Shown here piece by piece: positions 1-15,888 of a DNA stretch of 64,000 nucleotides. A model generated the notes under the pieces. The model was not told the DNA's origin, did not search any database, and saw nothing but the letters and a program-made list of their open reading frames with translations. Every line of letters begins with the position of its first letter. Position 1 is the first letter of the stretch. Made by a program: the position numbers and the translations under genes. The stretch comes from Usnea hakonensis (lineage: Eukaryota; Ascomycota; Lecanoromycetes; Lecanorales; Parmeliaceae): the NCBI GenBank assembly GCA_013423325.1, contig BLJB01000067.1:62001-126000 (forward strand), given 5' to 3'.

Positions 1-2067
1 GCAAGAAAAGGACAGCAAAGTGATGAGTCTAACTCGGCAGGCTGGTGCAAGGGAATGGCCTGATATATTCAAGGGAATAATCTTCCAAAAAGCTGCAGTC
101 TTGTGATGGCGTGGTTCGGCACCCATGAGGTCTATGCTCTGGCAGTCAATTGAGCCAAGGCGATGTGATGGGGTTTTTGTAGGGCTTGGCCCCCAAGATG
201 CGGCAGAAAGGACTGAAGCAGAAGGACTCAAATACGAGATTTGGCAGCAATTGTGAGATGGTGCGCATAAGACTGCGCGGGTGAGATGGGATTTGGCATC
301 TTTTCTTTGGTGCTACAAGGACGGACGTGGTCTTTGGCCTCGGCACTTGTTGGAGAAGAGGATTTTGGGTGGTCATAGCATTTTGATATGCCTCGGAGCG
401 CGGCATTGCGGGAGGTGCTACTTAATCGAAGAGGGTTTTTGGCGAATGGCGGACGCCGACGGGGGTTTATATTGGGTGGCCGCCAATGAGTTTGGTACTA
501 ATCAGGTAAATATGTTAATATACAAAAAAAGGTAGATTACTTTAAAATATTCATGAAGTGAACCTAAGGCCTATTTGTACTTTAGCAGACTAGTAGTAAA
601 GTACCCTGGGAACGGGACATGTAGTACCGACGACCGGTGTGACATGGGGGGGTGAAAGCCGACAGATGGATCCTATGTACCCAATTACCTGCCTACCTTA
701 CTTGACCTCACCCATGGCTGCAGTAGTCGCAATATTTAATATAGAGTAAGGTACCTATATCAGATATCTGCCCTACCAATCATTTCCTTTTGACCCAGCT
801 TCAGTGCCGGAAACCAAAGTCTAGAGGTCTAGAGCCGCCGCTGACGTATTTATACTCACCACCTCGGTCTATGTTTTCTACGATTACACCGAAGGAAATG
901 CAGGATATGCATCTTCCATCCCGCGCCCCATTAAAAAAATCGAAGTCTCTTGATATCTATACGTCTTTGATGCTTGTTGAGGGGTATGGAAAAAGATTTT
1001 TGAAGATCGAGAGAGACCCTTATTATATGTCATGAGTTGAAACAGGGTACTAAAATCCGATTTAAGCTTTGCCTCGTGTCCAGACTCCAGACTTCAGACT
1101 TCAGACTTCAGACTTCAGATGCCGGATGAAACTCCAGATTCCAGAGTGTCAGCAGCAACGACTAACAACTCCCAACAGTGACACCAAAAGACCCTTACAA
1201 CATCAACCACCCCCAGTCCCACGGTCCACCCGTCACTCCCCCCTGCGGAGTAAGCCTCACGGCACAATAACAATTAATCTTCTCCTCCCATCTCCCCCAC
1301 CCCCTAAAAATTCAATCAATGGTCCCCCCAAATCCAATCATAATCCCTAACGCTGCGCCATCAATTAAAGCCGACCCCTGTCAAAATCATCACCCGTCCC
1401 AGCCGACTCTTTTAAAAATTAAGACTTCCCAGGCCCAGCTCGGCCCAGATCCTTAAAATCCTGAATCGCCCTGTTCAATTGGAAATTCGGGACGAGTCCG
1501 CAAGCCCAAATTCAAAGCATAGGCGATCTTCGGCAAGAATTCCCCTTCTCCTTTCCCCCACTGCTTACACTCTAACTGCTGGTACCCTCGATTCTCCAAC
1601 CCACTTCACGGTTGACGATCTCTAGCATCATCGAATACATCAATCCCCACCAATTGCTACATTTAACCGAGATCGCATGACATTTGTAACCTCAGATCAA
1701 GGCGCAATATGAATCGGCCGCGAAAATCGTTGTGATGCAAGTTCCAACTACATACTATATAGCAACGCCGGAGAGAGATCATTGGCAAAGACGTCGTGTG
1801 AGAACGCCGATATTTGCCACTTCCGCTGAAGGCCTTTCCCTATACGCGAACCCATCGATTTTTGCATACAAGTTCCATTCGTCTTCCAGCACAAAGTCTG
1901 TTCGCTGCTAGGCTTTTCAGTCAACCCAGACGCCCTTGGAGCCGAATCCGCAGTAACACCGCTCCCATAAAACACGTCAGGATTATACGCCGTGCTGAAG
2001 TGACCCTCTTCTGGCTTGCCCGCCCAGGGCTGCTCAGGCGTGAGGCTGTAGCACCCAACGCGAACCA
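1..2067. other. Intergenic region upstream of the first regulator gene
   Basis: I see no supportable gene in these two kilobases. The short open frames on both strands lack recognisable domains, codon character or convincing splice partners. The stretch holds a 7-bp tandem repeat (annotated separately), a C-rich segment around 1190-1350, an AGGTACCT palindrome near 749, and probably the promoter and 5' leader of the Zn2Cys6 gene that follows. The last 500 bases are likely transcribed leader. Confidence 0.5.
1081..1119. repeat. 7-bp tandem repeat, CAGACTT type
   Basis: Five consecutive heptamers (CAGACTC once, then CAGACTT four times) run from 1081 to 1115, followed by a partial CAGA. This is a simple microsatellite-like array in intergenic DNA with no associated gene; its length probably varies between strains. 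Confidence 0.9.
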
Positions 2068-4190
2068 ATGGCAACCAAGACTGGCCCATCAGCAGTGCCG
2101 GCAGATGCTGCTGGTGCTGCCGCTGCCGCCGCTGCCAAACCGAAGAGGGTACGGACCGGTTGCCTGACTTGCAGAGAACGACATCTCAAATGCGACGAGG
2201 GCGTTCCTGACTGCCAAAATTGCAAGAAGTCGAACAGAGAGTGCAAACGAGGAGTCCGCCTGAATTTCATCGATACCACCATCAAAAATCCGCCAATTAC
2301 TCCTCCGACCGAAGAATGGGATGTCATTTTTCAAGACGAGTCGCGAGAAATCGCTTCAGAATACCGAGGGGGTCTTAGTCGCTATGCCGCGATAGAGACA
2401 GAAGCTGAAGGAGACGTGGTACCCAAGGAGGAATCGACCTTCGACTTCGCCGAAACAATGATACAGGCTCCAGTGCTTGCGCACCAGCAGTTACCTTCCC
2501 AGCAACTTCCTCCGGGTGGAGTGGAAACATATGCAGCGTCGATGCAGCCAATACAAGATCAGGGCCGAGATCAGCACCAAAGACACGGCTCTACAAATTC
2601 CGACTCGACCTTTTCCGGTCACACGATTGGTGCCAACTCCGTATCCTCTTACAGCAATGCTAAGCAAACGTTGACTCCGCCAAGCGAAACCCGAGAAGTG
2701 TTGACGGATCCGGAGGAGCTGCTGTTCATGCAAGTCTTCGTTGAAGAAGTGGGTATCTGGATGGATAGTATGGATCCTTACAAGCATGTCAGTGCGCATA
2801 GTCTGGTGCGCAAGGGAATGTTCTAATTGCCTTCTAGTTCTCTCGGCTTTTACCTTTCGACTCCTTGAGCGAGCCCATGTTATTGAACGCATTCCTTGCT
2901 TGCGGAGCGCGACATTTAGTTCTGGTGAACCCAGCCTATCACGAAGACAAGGCTCTGCATTACTATGATTCTGCGACCCGACTGCTGCTCCGACAATTGC
3001 AAAATCCCTACCGAGACACCGTCATATGCGCAACGACGGCCGTGATCCTGAATGTTTACGAAATCATGTGTGAAAAACCTCTTCAGAGGATGAATCATAT
3101 TGCTGGCGCTCGTGCCCTAATCAAAGAATGCGGCTGGAATGCTACCTCAGTTGGAGTGGGAGCTGCTTGCTTTTGGCTGAATGTTGGCATGGAATTACTC
3201 AGCTGCCTCCATTTCAACTGGCAGGTAGCTTGGAATCCGAATGACTGGGGTCTTGACATGGATTTCTCGGGACCTACAGGGCCGGGACGTGAAGAGATTT
3301 GGACATACCGGATATTGTGGATACTTGGAAAGGTAGCCAACTTCCGTGCGTTAATGACACCACGCTCTTCGGATCCACCGCAAGATCACATGCGGATGCA
3401 GGGTCGGTATGAGGAGTGGAAGACACTCAAAGATTGGTGCGATGCTTGGGATAATAGCGTACCTCGCACAATGCAGCCGCTGGGCCGTTCGCACCCGTTT
3501 CAGCAGACCTCGAAGTCATTGTTTCCTGAAGTCTGGTGAGTACTGCATGGAACCAATTCCTCAATACTGGACTGACAGCTTAGGCTGATAAAACGGGCCA
3601 CTGTCATCGCTCGAATGTTCTATCACACAGCGCTCATCTGTTTGGGGCAAACGAATCCCATGGTGTCTGTAAGCCAGCAAGAAGGACAAGATATGCAGGA
3701 CATGCAAATGCAGAACGCCCAGACGCTTTGTGGCATAATAGCTCATGTCAAGGATAGGTACTGATCTTAATATATAGACTTACCCCTAAATACGTTGCTA
3801 ACGACGATTAGGGGCGTTGCGAGTGTAGCACTTCGTTCAATTCACCACGCTGGTGAATGCCTTATCTCTCGGCCTGAGCAAGAAGAAGTCCTCACGATTG
3901 TCAACAAGATCCATAAAGAGACTGGCTGGGGAATCGATTTTGTGCTTGAGGGACTGATCAAGAAATGGGGTTGGAACGACCAGGTCAATCTTCAGCAGCC
4001 ACTAAACTACGGATTCCAGCAACAAACCACCACAACATCATTACCTCCTGCACCACCCAAGTCGATGCCAAGCGGTATACCAAATCCCATGTATGCCAGA
4101 GCAGACTTTGGCCAACCAATTCATCCGTATCAGAATTATTACGTCGCACCTCAACACCACCCGGGAGGGCAGAGTTTCAACCACTTCTAG
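2068..4190 (+). CDS. Zn2Cys6 fungal-type transcription factor (OefC/ARCA-like)
   Basis: This is a nuclear DNA-binding regulator of 656 residues encoded by four exons, with introns 2788-2837, 3536-3583 and 3758-3811. All three junctions restore one continuous frame. The binuclear zinc cluster lies near residues 32-59 (C-x2-C-x6-C-x6-C-x2-C-x6-C beginning GCLTCRERHLKC), preceded by an Ala-rich stretch and basic KPKRVR. A Gln/Ser-rich linker follows. The C-terminal half, from about LLFMQVFVEEVGIWMD through residue 520, resembles the fungal_trans_2 regulatory domain that precedes ligand or partner control in this family. The extreme C-terminus is Pro/Gln-rich. The order of motifs resembles proteins annotated as OefC or ARCA-like factors, but target genes cannot be inferred. 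The start is the first ATG before the Ala-rich stretch. The neighbouring PKC gene is 1 kb downstream on the same strand and is probably independent. Confidence 0.85.
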
Positions 4191-5187
4191 TTGTTGGTTA
4201 TTGGCATCATTCGGCATTCAACTTGGGTCGACCTTGCAGGGCCAGCATCCGGTGCAATGTAGTGATCTACGCAGATCCCATGACTTTAGCCCGGCATGCA
4301 ATTATATCGATTATGTGCGCTATATGGAAGATACAAGCGAGGCGTTCCGATGATTGTGAGGGAAAACATGTGGGAAAATATAGAGTGGGGCGGGCATGAT
4401 CCTGCTTGGACGCTACGGCTATGTCTGTATTCTAATGTAATGATACCAAAGAAGGGATGAAGAGAGAGTTTACTGTCAGTATGCATCGCAATCTACAGCC
4501 CGGCAAACAGTCTGGCAAACAGCGCATCCTCGTCGTCTGTTTGCAAGCCAAACTTCAAGCACCCGTCAAATGGATTAAATTCGATTGAAGGATTGAACAT
4601 TGACCTGCTGAGTATATAAATAACGAATCATGCCATTTGACCCTTATAAACAAGTGTACTTATATTTATATACCCAACATGTTGAGTAATATCATTGCCC
4701 AAAGTAGAAGTATCTAACATTTCTTGTTGTTCCCCACCGTGGGTTGTCTCTCCGGCTATCAGTGCCGATCCTAAAACACGGAAATCTCAATACCACTCTT
4801 TCAGCTGAGAAATTTGATAATCATTATGCCTTTAATCCGCCAAAAGTATTCTTCTTGGGAGCTATAGTGCTTACATACGAGGTTGGCTTGAATTTTTCAG
4901 GGGCGATTTGTATGGGGCAACAAAGCGCCACTTCACTGCATCCGAGCCTTCACTCCGAGCCCATGACAACAATCATTCGCCAGCTGTGATCCAAATAGGG
5001 CAGACGCATATGATCTATGTTAACATCTGCTATCCGCCTATCCACCGAATTCCTTCATAATATCAGTCATACCCAGCTTCCCTTTATCAGGTCTGGTTGG
5101 AGGTCTTCAAGGCTACAACATACACTTTTCTTCATCGCCTGTTCTTGACGCCATCCTTTCCGCCTGCGAGGCGACGGAGAAGTCAAG
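4191..5187. other. Intergenic spacer between Zn2Cys6 gene and pkc1
   Basis: About 1 kb without a supportable gene. The first few hundred bases are likely the 3' UTR of the regulator. The remainder is A/T-rich and then leads into the promoter and 5' leader of the protein kinase C gene. Short open frames here have no recognisable domain. Confidence 0.5.
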
Positions 5188-9042
<3,855 letters not shown>

Positions 9043-9919
9043 TTGAGAGAGGAGGTGATTTAAGGTCATAGTTGCAATTCATGTGGCGAAGGGTGCAGGA
9101 GACACACTGTAGGGCAGGGCCTGGGGCAGTGTGAATAATAGTCAGGGGCAATAAAGTACAAATACAATTTGCCAACCTGCCGTTGAAAGTGGTGATAGCG
9201 TGCCTAGGTACCTGCTTCATGGAAGCACCGTACGTTGATCCGGAGCTCTCGGCGTCCTAGAATCAAAATATAACCTAGGATTCAGAGTGCAAGGAAATTA
9301 GAGAGGCTGCACGTTGGAAGATTCTTCACGCTAGGCGCGCCTACTCTACTGGTCTCCTGTAGCATACCTCACACAAGGAGAAAGCTGGACGGCACCTAGG
9401 ATGCTTGACCACGATTCGGAAGGAGCGGGTGCATAGTGTGGGGTGTCAGGCAGGATATGTTTGTAACAGCGAACAGATTCGGCCATGATCAAGTACTTTA
9501 GTTAGTGACCAGGTTCATAAAGACAAGTAGGTATAGCAGCATGCAGCACGCGGCAATCCTGAAAAGGCAAGGATGTGTTAGTAGGTAAAGGATGCGGTGA
9601 TTATAGTATTTTTGAGAGTTCATTGAAGAAGAGAGGGATCGATCGCGCGTTGAACGAGTGGTGTAGGGGTGGGTGGATGGATGTCGTCCTCGGCGACCGA
9701 AAGGGGAGGGAGAGAATACTTAAAGACGATGGACGCACCGATTGAAGATGTGGGAAAATCTTTTCTTCTTATCTTGCTAACTTTATGTTGATGATATGTT
9801 TCATTGCTTTTTTCTAATTTGCGGTTCTTTTCAGGTGAATTCATAATTCATATCCGCAAGGTTTCTGACCGTTGATCAAATTTCGAATTACGTAATACTA
9901 CTCCAGTCTTTCTGTACGC
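9043..9919. other. Intergenic spacer between pkc1 and the SNG1-like gene
   Basis: Nearly 880 bases with no supportable gene. It probably comprises the pkc1 3' UTR and the promoter of the membrane-protein gene. An AGGTACCT palindrome lies at about 9206, and purine-rich DNA precedes 9720. Confidence 0.5.
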
Positions 9920-11820
9920 ATGATGTCATCATACCCGTCTTTTCCGCAGCAAACTCGGTCTAGCTCCATGGATAGAGCCGGCACTAGTCTAGTTCGACAA
10001 TTATCGGACAGGGTACAATCGGCAAGTCGTCGGAGAGTGGAACATTATTCCAGTCAAAGAGCCCAAGATGCTCGCGATGCATTGCCACTCATTGAAAAGA
10101 ATAAAAGGCTGTCCAGCAGACCTGCCAGCTATTATCCCACCAATTCCTCCTATTTTCCCTCTTCTCCTCCGCCTTCCTACCAACCCCATCAGCTCATTGC
10201 TGTCTGCTTCAATCATATGGCTGGAAGAGAATGCGAGCACTGTCGCAACCTTCAACCTTCCTCGAGTGGCCATCGCCTCGATACTTCACCCCATTCACAC
10301 CACAATCTAGGATACCAGACACAGAGCCAGCCACCCCAGCGATACAGCAATGCCTCGCTCAATGACGAGAAGCAGAGTGATGAGGATGAAAAGGAGGGCA
10401 ATCAGGGTTCGCCACCCGTCGTTGGGTTCTGGCACTCCAAACTGGCGAAATTGAGGCTGCAATTGCTGGGTTTGTGGGCAAGGACAAGTCAGTGAATAAC
10501 TGTCACTCATGGGAAGAAAGACTCGCGCTGACTCTTGGTGTAGCTTTGATGCTCTGTGTCTTCATTCTCCTCGTCATGAGTATATACTGGGGGGTATTGT
10601 ACAACTACCCACAAAACTTGTCTTCCCTCGACGTGTTCGTCGTGGATTTCGACGGCACTCAAGCACCATACACCGGAGTCACACCTCTCGTTGGTCCTTT
10701 GATCACCCAGACTACGGAAAAAATGATATCGTCTGGACAGGCTGGGAACCATTTGGGTTACATGACCATGGATCCAGCCTTTTTCAACAATGACCCAATG
10801 CAGGTCCGGCAAGCTGTATATGACTTCAAGGCGTGGGCCGCAATTATCATCAATGCAAACGCTACGGCGCTTTTACAGCAAGCTGTCCAGCAGGGAAATG
10901 CTAGTTATGAGCCTTTGGGGGCTTGTCAAACCATCTGGGTGGAAGCTCGAGATCAAGATACCATTTACGATTACGTCTTACCGGCCCTTACGAGCCTCCA
11001 GACAGAAATCACCTCCACATTCGGCCGGACGTGGACGAGCCAAGTCCTTCAAAACACCAGCATCCCAATCACAAACCTGCAAGCGGCGCCGCAAGCGCTC
11101 AGTCCAGCCATCGGATTCTCAATGTTCAGTCTCCGCCCTTTCAACCCCCCGGTAACCACCCCGGCCGTCTCAATCGGCCTCATCTACCTCATCATCATCG
11201 CCTTCTTCAGCTTCACCTTCTTCCTCCCCATCTACACCAAGCTCGTGACCCCGGGCGGGCACCCGACCATCAAATTCTGGAAATTCATCATCATCCGCTG
11301 GCTCGGCACCGTGCTCGCCTACTTCTTCATGTCCCTCGCCTACTCCTTCATCTCCCTCGCCTTCCAGATCCCCTTTGCCAACCCCACCGCCCCGGCCACC
11401 GCCGTCGCCGCAAACCCCAACGCCTACGGCAAAGCCACCTTTGTCGTCTACTGGATGATCAACTTCGTGGGCATGATCGCCCTCGGCCTCGCGTGCGAGA
11501 ACGTCGCCATGGTCATCGGCCAGCCTTGGACGGCCATGTGGCTCATCTTCTGGGTCATCACCAACGTCGCCACGGCGTTTTACTCCCTCGATTTGGCGCC
11601 CAAGTTCTATTACTGGGGCTACGCCTGGCCGTTGCACAACATCGTCGAAGCGTCCCGCAGCACGCTCTTCGACCTGCATTCGCGCATCGGGCTCAATTTC
11701 GGGGTCTTGTTGACGTGGTGCGTGGTTAATACGGTGCTGTTTCCGTTGGCGTGTTATTTTATGCGGTGGAAGATGATGAGGGGGAAGAGGAGGGAGGCGG
11801 AGGGGAAGAAGGAGGGTTGA
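9920..11820 (+). CDS. SNG1/DUF3533-family multispanning membrane protein
   Basis: A 614-residue membrane protein of the DUF3533 family, which includes yeast Sng1 (nitrosoguanidine resistance). There are two exons, with intron 10488-10543 carrying a GCTGAC branch site. The N-terminal 190 residues are cytosolic-looking, rich in Ser, Pro and Tyr. After the junction come a membrane anchor (LMLCVFILLVMSIYWG), a large extracytosolic domain of about 190 residues with several Asn-x-Ser/Thr sites, then about five more hydrophobic segments including IGLIYLIIIAFFSFTFFL and FVVYWMINFVGMIALGL. The C-terminus is a short Lys/Arg-rich tail. This one-plus-several helix layout matches DUF3533 and the wider ABC-2/YhgE-like fold. 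A transport substrate cannot be read from the sequence. The region 11050-11700 is strongly C-biased at third positions, which creates long false frames on both strands. ATG 9920 is followed at once by a second ATG, so the start may be one codon later. Confidence 0.88.
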
Positions 11821-12384
11821 GTGGGGGGGTCCACGGTCCCCTTTTATGTTTTGGGGGCGCGGAGGGGAGGTGTGGTTTGAGGATAGATACCATTTCCGCC
11901 AACGGATATGACGAGAGAAATATCATTGGTGCTTTCTGTGTATGTTGGACATGGGAAAGGACATTGAGTTACGTATATATATATGCCACCTACCCTACAC
12001 ATAACATTCAGTACTTGAAAGCCCTCTCATACCTCCTTGTCCTAGCCCCAGGTACTGTCTTACTAAATTACTAAAACATTCGAGAATATCCAAAGTAGTT
12101 GATTAGATTTTTGATGGTCATGTTGATGTTTGTATTTTGTATGTTGTGATTTGTAGAACCCCCGGTAGGTAAAGTAGGTAGGTAAAGGGGACTTGACGCT
12201 AGGTTTTTTATAATTACAATGCTGTGAACCTAGGCGGTCGGCCTCCCTTTTATCTCTATTCCCAAATCCCCCTCCCCCCCCCCCTACTTTCTCACCCCTC
12301 CAATTTTCAATCATCATCTCTCTCCATCATCCCTTTTAACCCATCGCTCCCGAGGAATAAAAAAAAAAACATGTGCTCAATCAA
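11821..12384. other. Convergent 3' spacer between the SNG1-like gene and rip1
   Basis: The two flanking genes end toward each other here. The stretch holds both 3' UTRs, GTAGGTAA-type repeats around 12165-12186 and a poly-C run at about 12270-12285. No gene is supported. Confidence 0.6.
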
Positions 12385-13420
12385 TCATCCGATAATCACC
12401 TTGTCCTCCTCTGGGAATTCGTACTCGGGTATCGCCAGGTTCAGCGGCGCGGGCCCCTTGCGAGCGCGCCCGGAGACGTCGTAGTGCGAGCCGTGGCAGG
12501 GGCAGAACCAGCCGCCGAAATCGCCGGATTCGCCAATCGGCACGCAGCCTAGGTGGGTGCATACGCCTGTTTTTGGGGGAGTTGATGGTCAGTCTAGATG
12601 TTGGGACTTGCGATTGGAGGATGGGCTGAGTAAGCGAGGAGGGAGGGGAGGGGGAGGAAAGGGGTGAGGGTACCGATCATTATGAGCCATTCCGGTTTCT
12701 TGACGCGGTCAGAGTCTGGTTGGGGATCTCGGAGGGATTCCCATTTGGTGTCTTCGGCCGATTTGATTTCGTCGGGGGTGCGGTGGCGGACGAAGACAGG
12801 CTTGCCGCGCCATTTAATGATGACCTGTTTCCGGGAGCGAAGGCAATCAGTACCGTGGCATTGCAAGCAGTAACAACCGGAGAACATGGAGGAGCATACG
12901 TTCTTGCCCTCGGGTATGGCAGCCAGGTCAATCTCGACCTTTGCTTGCGCGAGCACGTCCGCGGAGGCGGCCATGTTGACTAGGAAATCTGCGTTCGAGT
13001 ACCATTGTTAGCCATTGCGTCTTCCAATTTTTACGACACATCCCGTGACACCTTCCAAGACCTTCTTCGTTCGTATCGTGAATGCTCACCTTGTACGGTA
13101 GCTTTTGCCCCTGCCGCCGCCAATAGCCCCATTCCCCCAACCATGAAATATTGAAACGTCTTATTCGACGTTTCGCCCTTTTTGCTCATGTAATTGGCGA
13201 AACTCGGTATCTTCGTCGTAGGATTCACATCGCGGTTCTTATAAGGTGACTCAAAGCGTGGCGTTCGTTCGTATCCCCCAGAATGCCGCTCGACAATGTC
13301 GGCTTTGCAGCGCCGTTGTTGTTGGGCGGCAGCGGCGATTGAGGGGTGGATAGTGGACGGGACATGACGCCGTGGGCCTAGGCGCAGCAGAGTGCTGCGA
13401 GATGCTGGAAGTGGTGGCAT
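12385..13420 (-). CDS. RIP1: Rieske iron-sulfur subunit of cytochrome bc1 (complex III)
   Basis: This 250-residue protein is the [2Fe-2S] subunit of mitochondrial ubiquinol-cytochrome c reductase. Four exons are separated by introns 12989-13089, 12825-12899 and 12567-12673. The N-terminus ([18 protein letters not shown]) is an Arg-rich mitochondrial presequence. A single membrane helix follows (about residues 85-115, [16 protein letters not shown]), then the flexible hinge and the Rieske fold. Cluster-binding motifs CTHLGC and CPCHGSHYD are intact near residues 192-220, and the C-terminus EDKVIIG is typical. The 75-nt second intron lacks stops and is a multiple of three, so an unspliced reading would insert 25 residues before [11 protein letters not shown]; family alignment argues for removal. 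A start ten codons upstream is possible but gives a less typical presequence. Divergent from pantothenate synthetase with a 329-bp shared promoter. Confidence 0.96.
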
Positions 13421-13749
13421 TCTAGGGGGGAGTGGAGAGCTTAGATTCAATAAAGATTTTGGTGACGGTGAGGATTTGAGGTTCTTTTGGGAAATGAAAA
13501 ATACGGCGCTAAAGTAGCGCTCTCTCGCCGTCCCAATTCCACGCTGAAGGTTCTATCACGCACGACACCGCCATCTTATCTGCGTTGTCTACGAATTGTC
13601 TGACTCACGATGTGGTTTTTCGTTCGAGTCGTTGCTTCGAACGGGTTTTGGGAAGACCTGCTTCCCAGGATCCCGCAAAACTCACTCCCTTTTGGTTGAG
13701 TGTAAATACGAACTGCAGTCACAACAGTCGCCTCTCTCCATCCTTCACA
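13421..13749. promoter_or_regulatory. Shared divergent promoter of rip1 and pantothenate synthetase
   Basis: The 329 bases between two divergent start codons must hold both promoters. A CCAAT sequence lies near 13533, a possible HAP-complex site, which would suit a respiratory gene; this is inference from one short motif. No ORF here is supported. Confidence 0.45.
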
Positions 13750-14823
13750 ATGCGACGGTTACGGATTAATGTAGTCAGGCCTCGCAAGCTTACAGGGTTC
13801 AATCGAGTCACCTCGATACCGACTTTGCGTGAATTGCGTCGAAAGGCGCTGCTGGCAGGGGATACCGTGGGCTTCGTACCAACGATGGGCGCTCTTCACC
13901 AAGGCCACATGGCCCTCATTCGACAAGCTGCGAGGGAAAACGATCAAGTCTACGTTTCAATCTATGTCAATCCTACGCAATTTGGGGTCAACGAGGATCT
14001 CAGCTCGTACCCTCGGACATGGGACGCTGACAGAGTCAAACTTGCAGCATTGTCAAAGGAGTTCAAAAATGACGATCAGGTTGGCCATATGAGCGTTGTA
14101 TTCATGCCGAGTACGAACGATATGTATCCGAGCTCGCCTCCTACTTCTGAACTGGAGGGTCCGGGATCATTTGTAACAATCACGCCTTTGTCATTGAAAC
14201 TCGAAGGTGCTTCGAGGCCAGTCTTCTTCCGCGGTGTCGCAACAGTGTGCATGAAGCTGTTGAACCTCGTGCAGCCCGAAAGGGTGTACTTTGGGCAAAA
14301 GGATATCCAGCAAACGTTTGTGGTTAAGCGGATGGTGCAGGATTTCCACCTAAACACCGAGGTTCGTGTTGGCTCGACGATACGGGAAGAGGATGGTCTA
14401 GCTATGAGCTCTCGCAACGTTTACCTCGGGCAACGGAGACGCAAAGTAGCGTTAGTGCTCTCGGAATCTTTCAGAGAAGTTCAAAAAGTCTTCGCCGCAG
14501 GAGCTAGAAAGAGAGAGGACTTGTACAATGCAGCGATCGAGAAGCTGTCTGCCGTAGAAAGGCAGCAATACGCATTGCCCAAGGAGAAGCGCGTACGATT
14601 CGAGACCGACTATATCTCAATCGCAGACCCTGACACGATGGACGAGTTGGAAGAGGTGGATTCGGAACGCGGTGCCATCCTGAGCGGTGCTATCAAAATG
14701 CTTCCGCTTGAGGAGCCCCAGGAAGGGGAGGACACTGGTCATGGCGGAGGGGTATCAACCGTAAGACTGATCGATAATATCCATTTGGAGCTTCTGTCCG
14801 CCAAGGTCGGATACATACCATAG
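13750..14823 (+). CDS. PAN6: Pantothenate synthetase (pantoate-beta-alanine ligase)
   Basis: An intronless gene for 357 residues. The enzyme joins D-pantoate and beta-alanine using ATP, the last step of vitamin B5 synthesis and hence upstream of coenzyme A. The nucleotidyltransferase HIGH-type motif is seen at FVPTMGALHQGHMALI (about residue 41), followed by the substrate-binding NPTQFG, the FRGVATVCMKLLNLVQP block, YFGQKDIQQ, and the KMSKS-like SSRNVYL segment. It is longer than bacterial PanC (about 280 residues) because of an inserted stretch after KLAALSKEF and an extended C-terminal region, as is common in fungal homologues. The open frame continues upstream without an ATG until well before 13700; ATG 13750 is the best start because homology begins within 30 residues. 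It ends only 44 bp from the Pop4 stop codon on the other strand. Confidence 0.95.
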   Translation: MRRLRINVVRPRKLTGFNRVTSIPTLRELRRKALLAGDTVGFVPTMGALHQGHMALIRQAARENDQVYVSIYVNPTQFGVNEDLSSYPRTWDADRVKLAALSKEFKNDDQVGHMSVVFMPSTNDMYPSSPPTSELEGPGSFVTITPLSLKLEGASRPVFFRGVATVCMKLLNLVQPERVYFGQKDIQQTFVVKRMVQDFHLNTEVRVGSTIREEDGLAMSSRNVYLGQRRRKVALVLSESFREVQKVFAAGARKREDLYNAAIEKLSAVERQQYALPKEKRVRFETDYISIADPDTMDELEEVDSERGAILSGAIKMLPLEEPQEGEDTGHGGGVSTVRLIDNIHLELLSAKVGYIP

Positions 14824-14867
14824 TGTTGGAAATACTTGTAGAGTAGGCCAGCGCTGGCAGATCCTCG

Positions 14868-15681
14868 TCATAGATCATTCATGTTCCTCTGCTTGAACTT
14901 TTTGGTCGCCCGGTCAGGTGCTCTGTTTTCGAACAGTGATCCATGCAGTTCAAAAACCAGAGGTGCCCGTCCTTCCTTCGTTTCCGCAGTGGCAGTCCCC
15001 TCATCCAAGCTTCGATTGGCTCCAGGCTGTGGAATCTCAAACCGAAAGACCGTGTGCCTCTTCGGTATAACTACAAACAGTCAGCCTCCTCACTCCTCAA
15101 CCCCACTCAAGCCTCAATCCCTCACTCTTAAGCTCATCCCCTCTCGTAACAACCTGAAACGTAAACTTCGTATCCCTCACCACGATCCCCTCCAACCCCA
15201 CCATCCCCACACACCGACTCCTCACAACCCTCACCTCCGCCCCATGGAAATCCGCACTCGCAACCTTCCCCCCCACACCCGCCCCCGTCACAAAACAACC
15301 CTTTCCCCCTACATCATCACCCCCCATCCCCAAAACCTCCCACATATACCCCACCCACATCCCCCGCAACGGCACATACATCTCATACTTCCGCGCCTCC
15401 TTTGGGATCTCATAGATCCCCGAATCCCGCTTTTCCTTTGCGGACAGGGGCTTTACTTTGTGGCCTCGCCGCGATGATTTTTCTTTTTTGCGCAAGCGCT
15501 GTGTGCGGCGTGTGCGGCGCGCGTCTTGCGAGGTTGGGTCGGGGGATGTGGGGCGGAGGTGGAGGGGTTTGTGGAGGACTTTGTCGGTGAAGATTGTGCT
15601 GGCGAGGGGGGCGGGGTGGTGCTCTTGGAGGAGGGTGTGGGCGATGTGGTTTTGGTTTGGTTTGGGGATGGGGGGGGGCAT
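14868..15681 (-). CDS. POP4: RNase P/MRP subunit Pop4 (Rpp29 family)
   Basis: A 252-residue protein component of RNase P and RNase MRP, which process precursor tRNA and rRNA in the nucleus and nucleolus. There are two exons with intron 15072-15125. After a basic Arg/Lys-rich linker (RRTRRTQRLRKKEKSSRRG) the UPF0086/Rpp29 Sm-like barrel is clear: YEMYVPLRGMWVGYM, SADFHGAEVRVVRSRCV, GLEGIVVRDTKFTFQVVT, then across the junction IIPKRHTVFRFEIP and the conserved C-terminal DRATKKFKQR. The N-terminus is uncertain. ATG 15681 gives MPPPIPKP..., but a separate open frame starting at ATG 15784 runs into the same position and is one base out of phase at a C9 run. The exon is strikingly C-rich on the plus strand. 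Tail-to-tail with pantothenate synthetase and divergent from the amidotransferase gene. Confidence 0.9.
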
Positions 15682-15888
15682 TTGGAATCGGATTTTTACG
15701 GGCGGTGGTTTGTTTAAGAGTACTGTAGTAGGTCTGAGGGTTCGGTGTTCGGTTTAGAAAGGTTTCAAATGCGAGTGCGCTCATGAAACGCCAAGAAAAA
15801 TCCGCTGATAAGATAAAGACGACGCCCCTCTCTTCCTCGCATCGTGCATCGTGCATCACTAATCCTTCACGCCCGTCGTCCACCTACC

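Noticed and set aside
11170..11679. 169-codon acidic minus-strand ORF
   Set aside because: Antisense to the SNG1-like membrane domain; Glu/Asp/Gly-rich mirror of hydrophobic codons, with no domain.
10923..11729. 268-codon His/Arg/Pro-rich plus-strand ORF
   Set aside because: It overlaps the SNG1-like gene out of frame and results from strong third-position C bias; composition is not protein-like.
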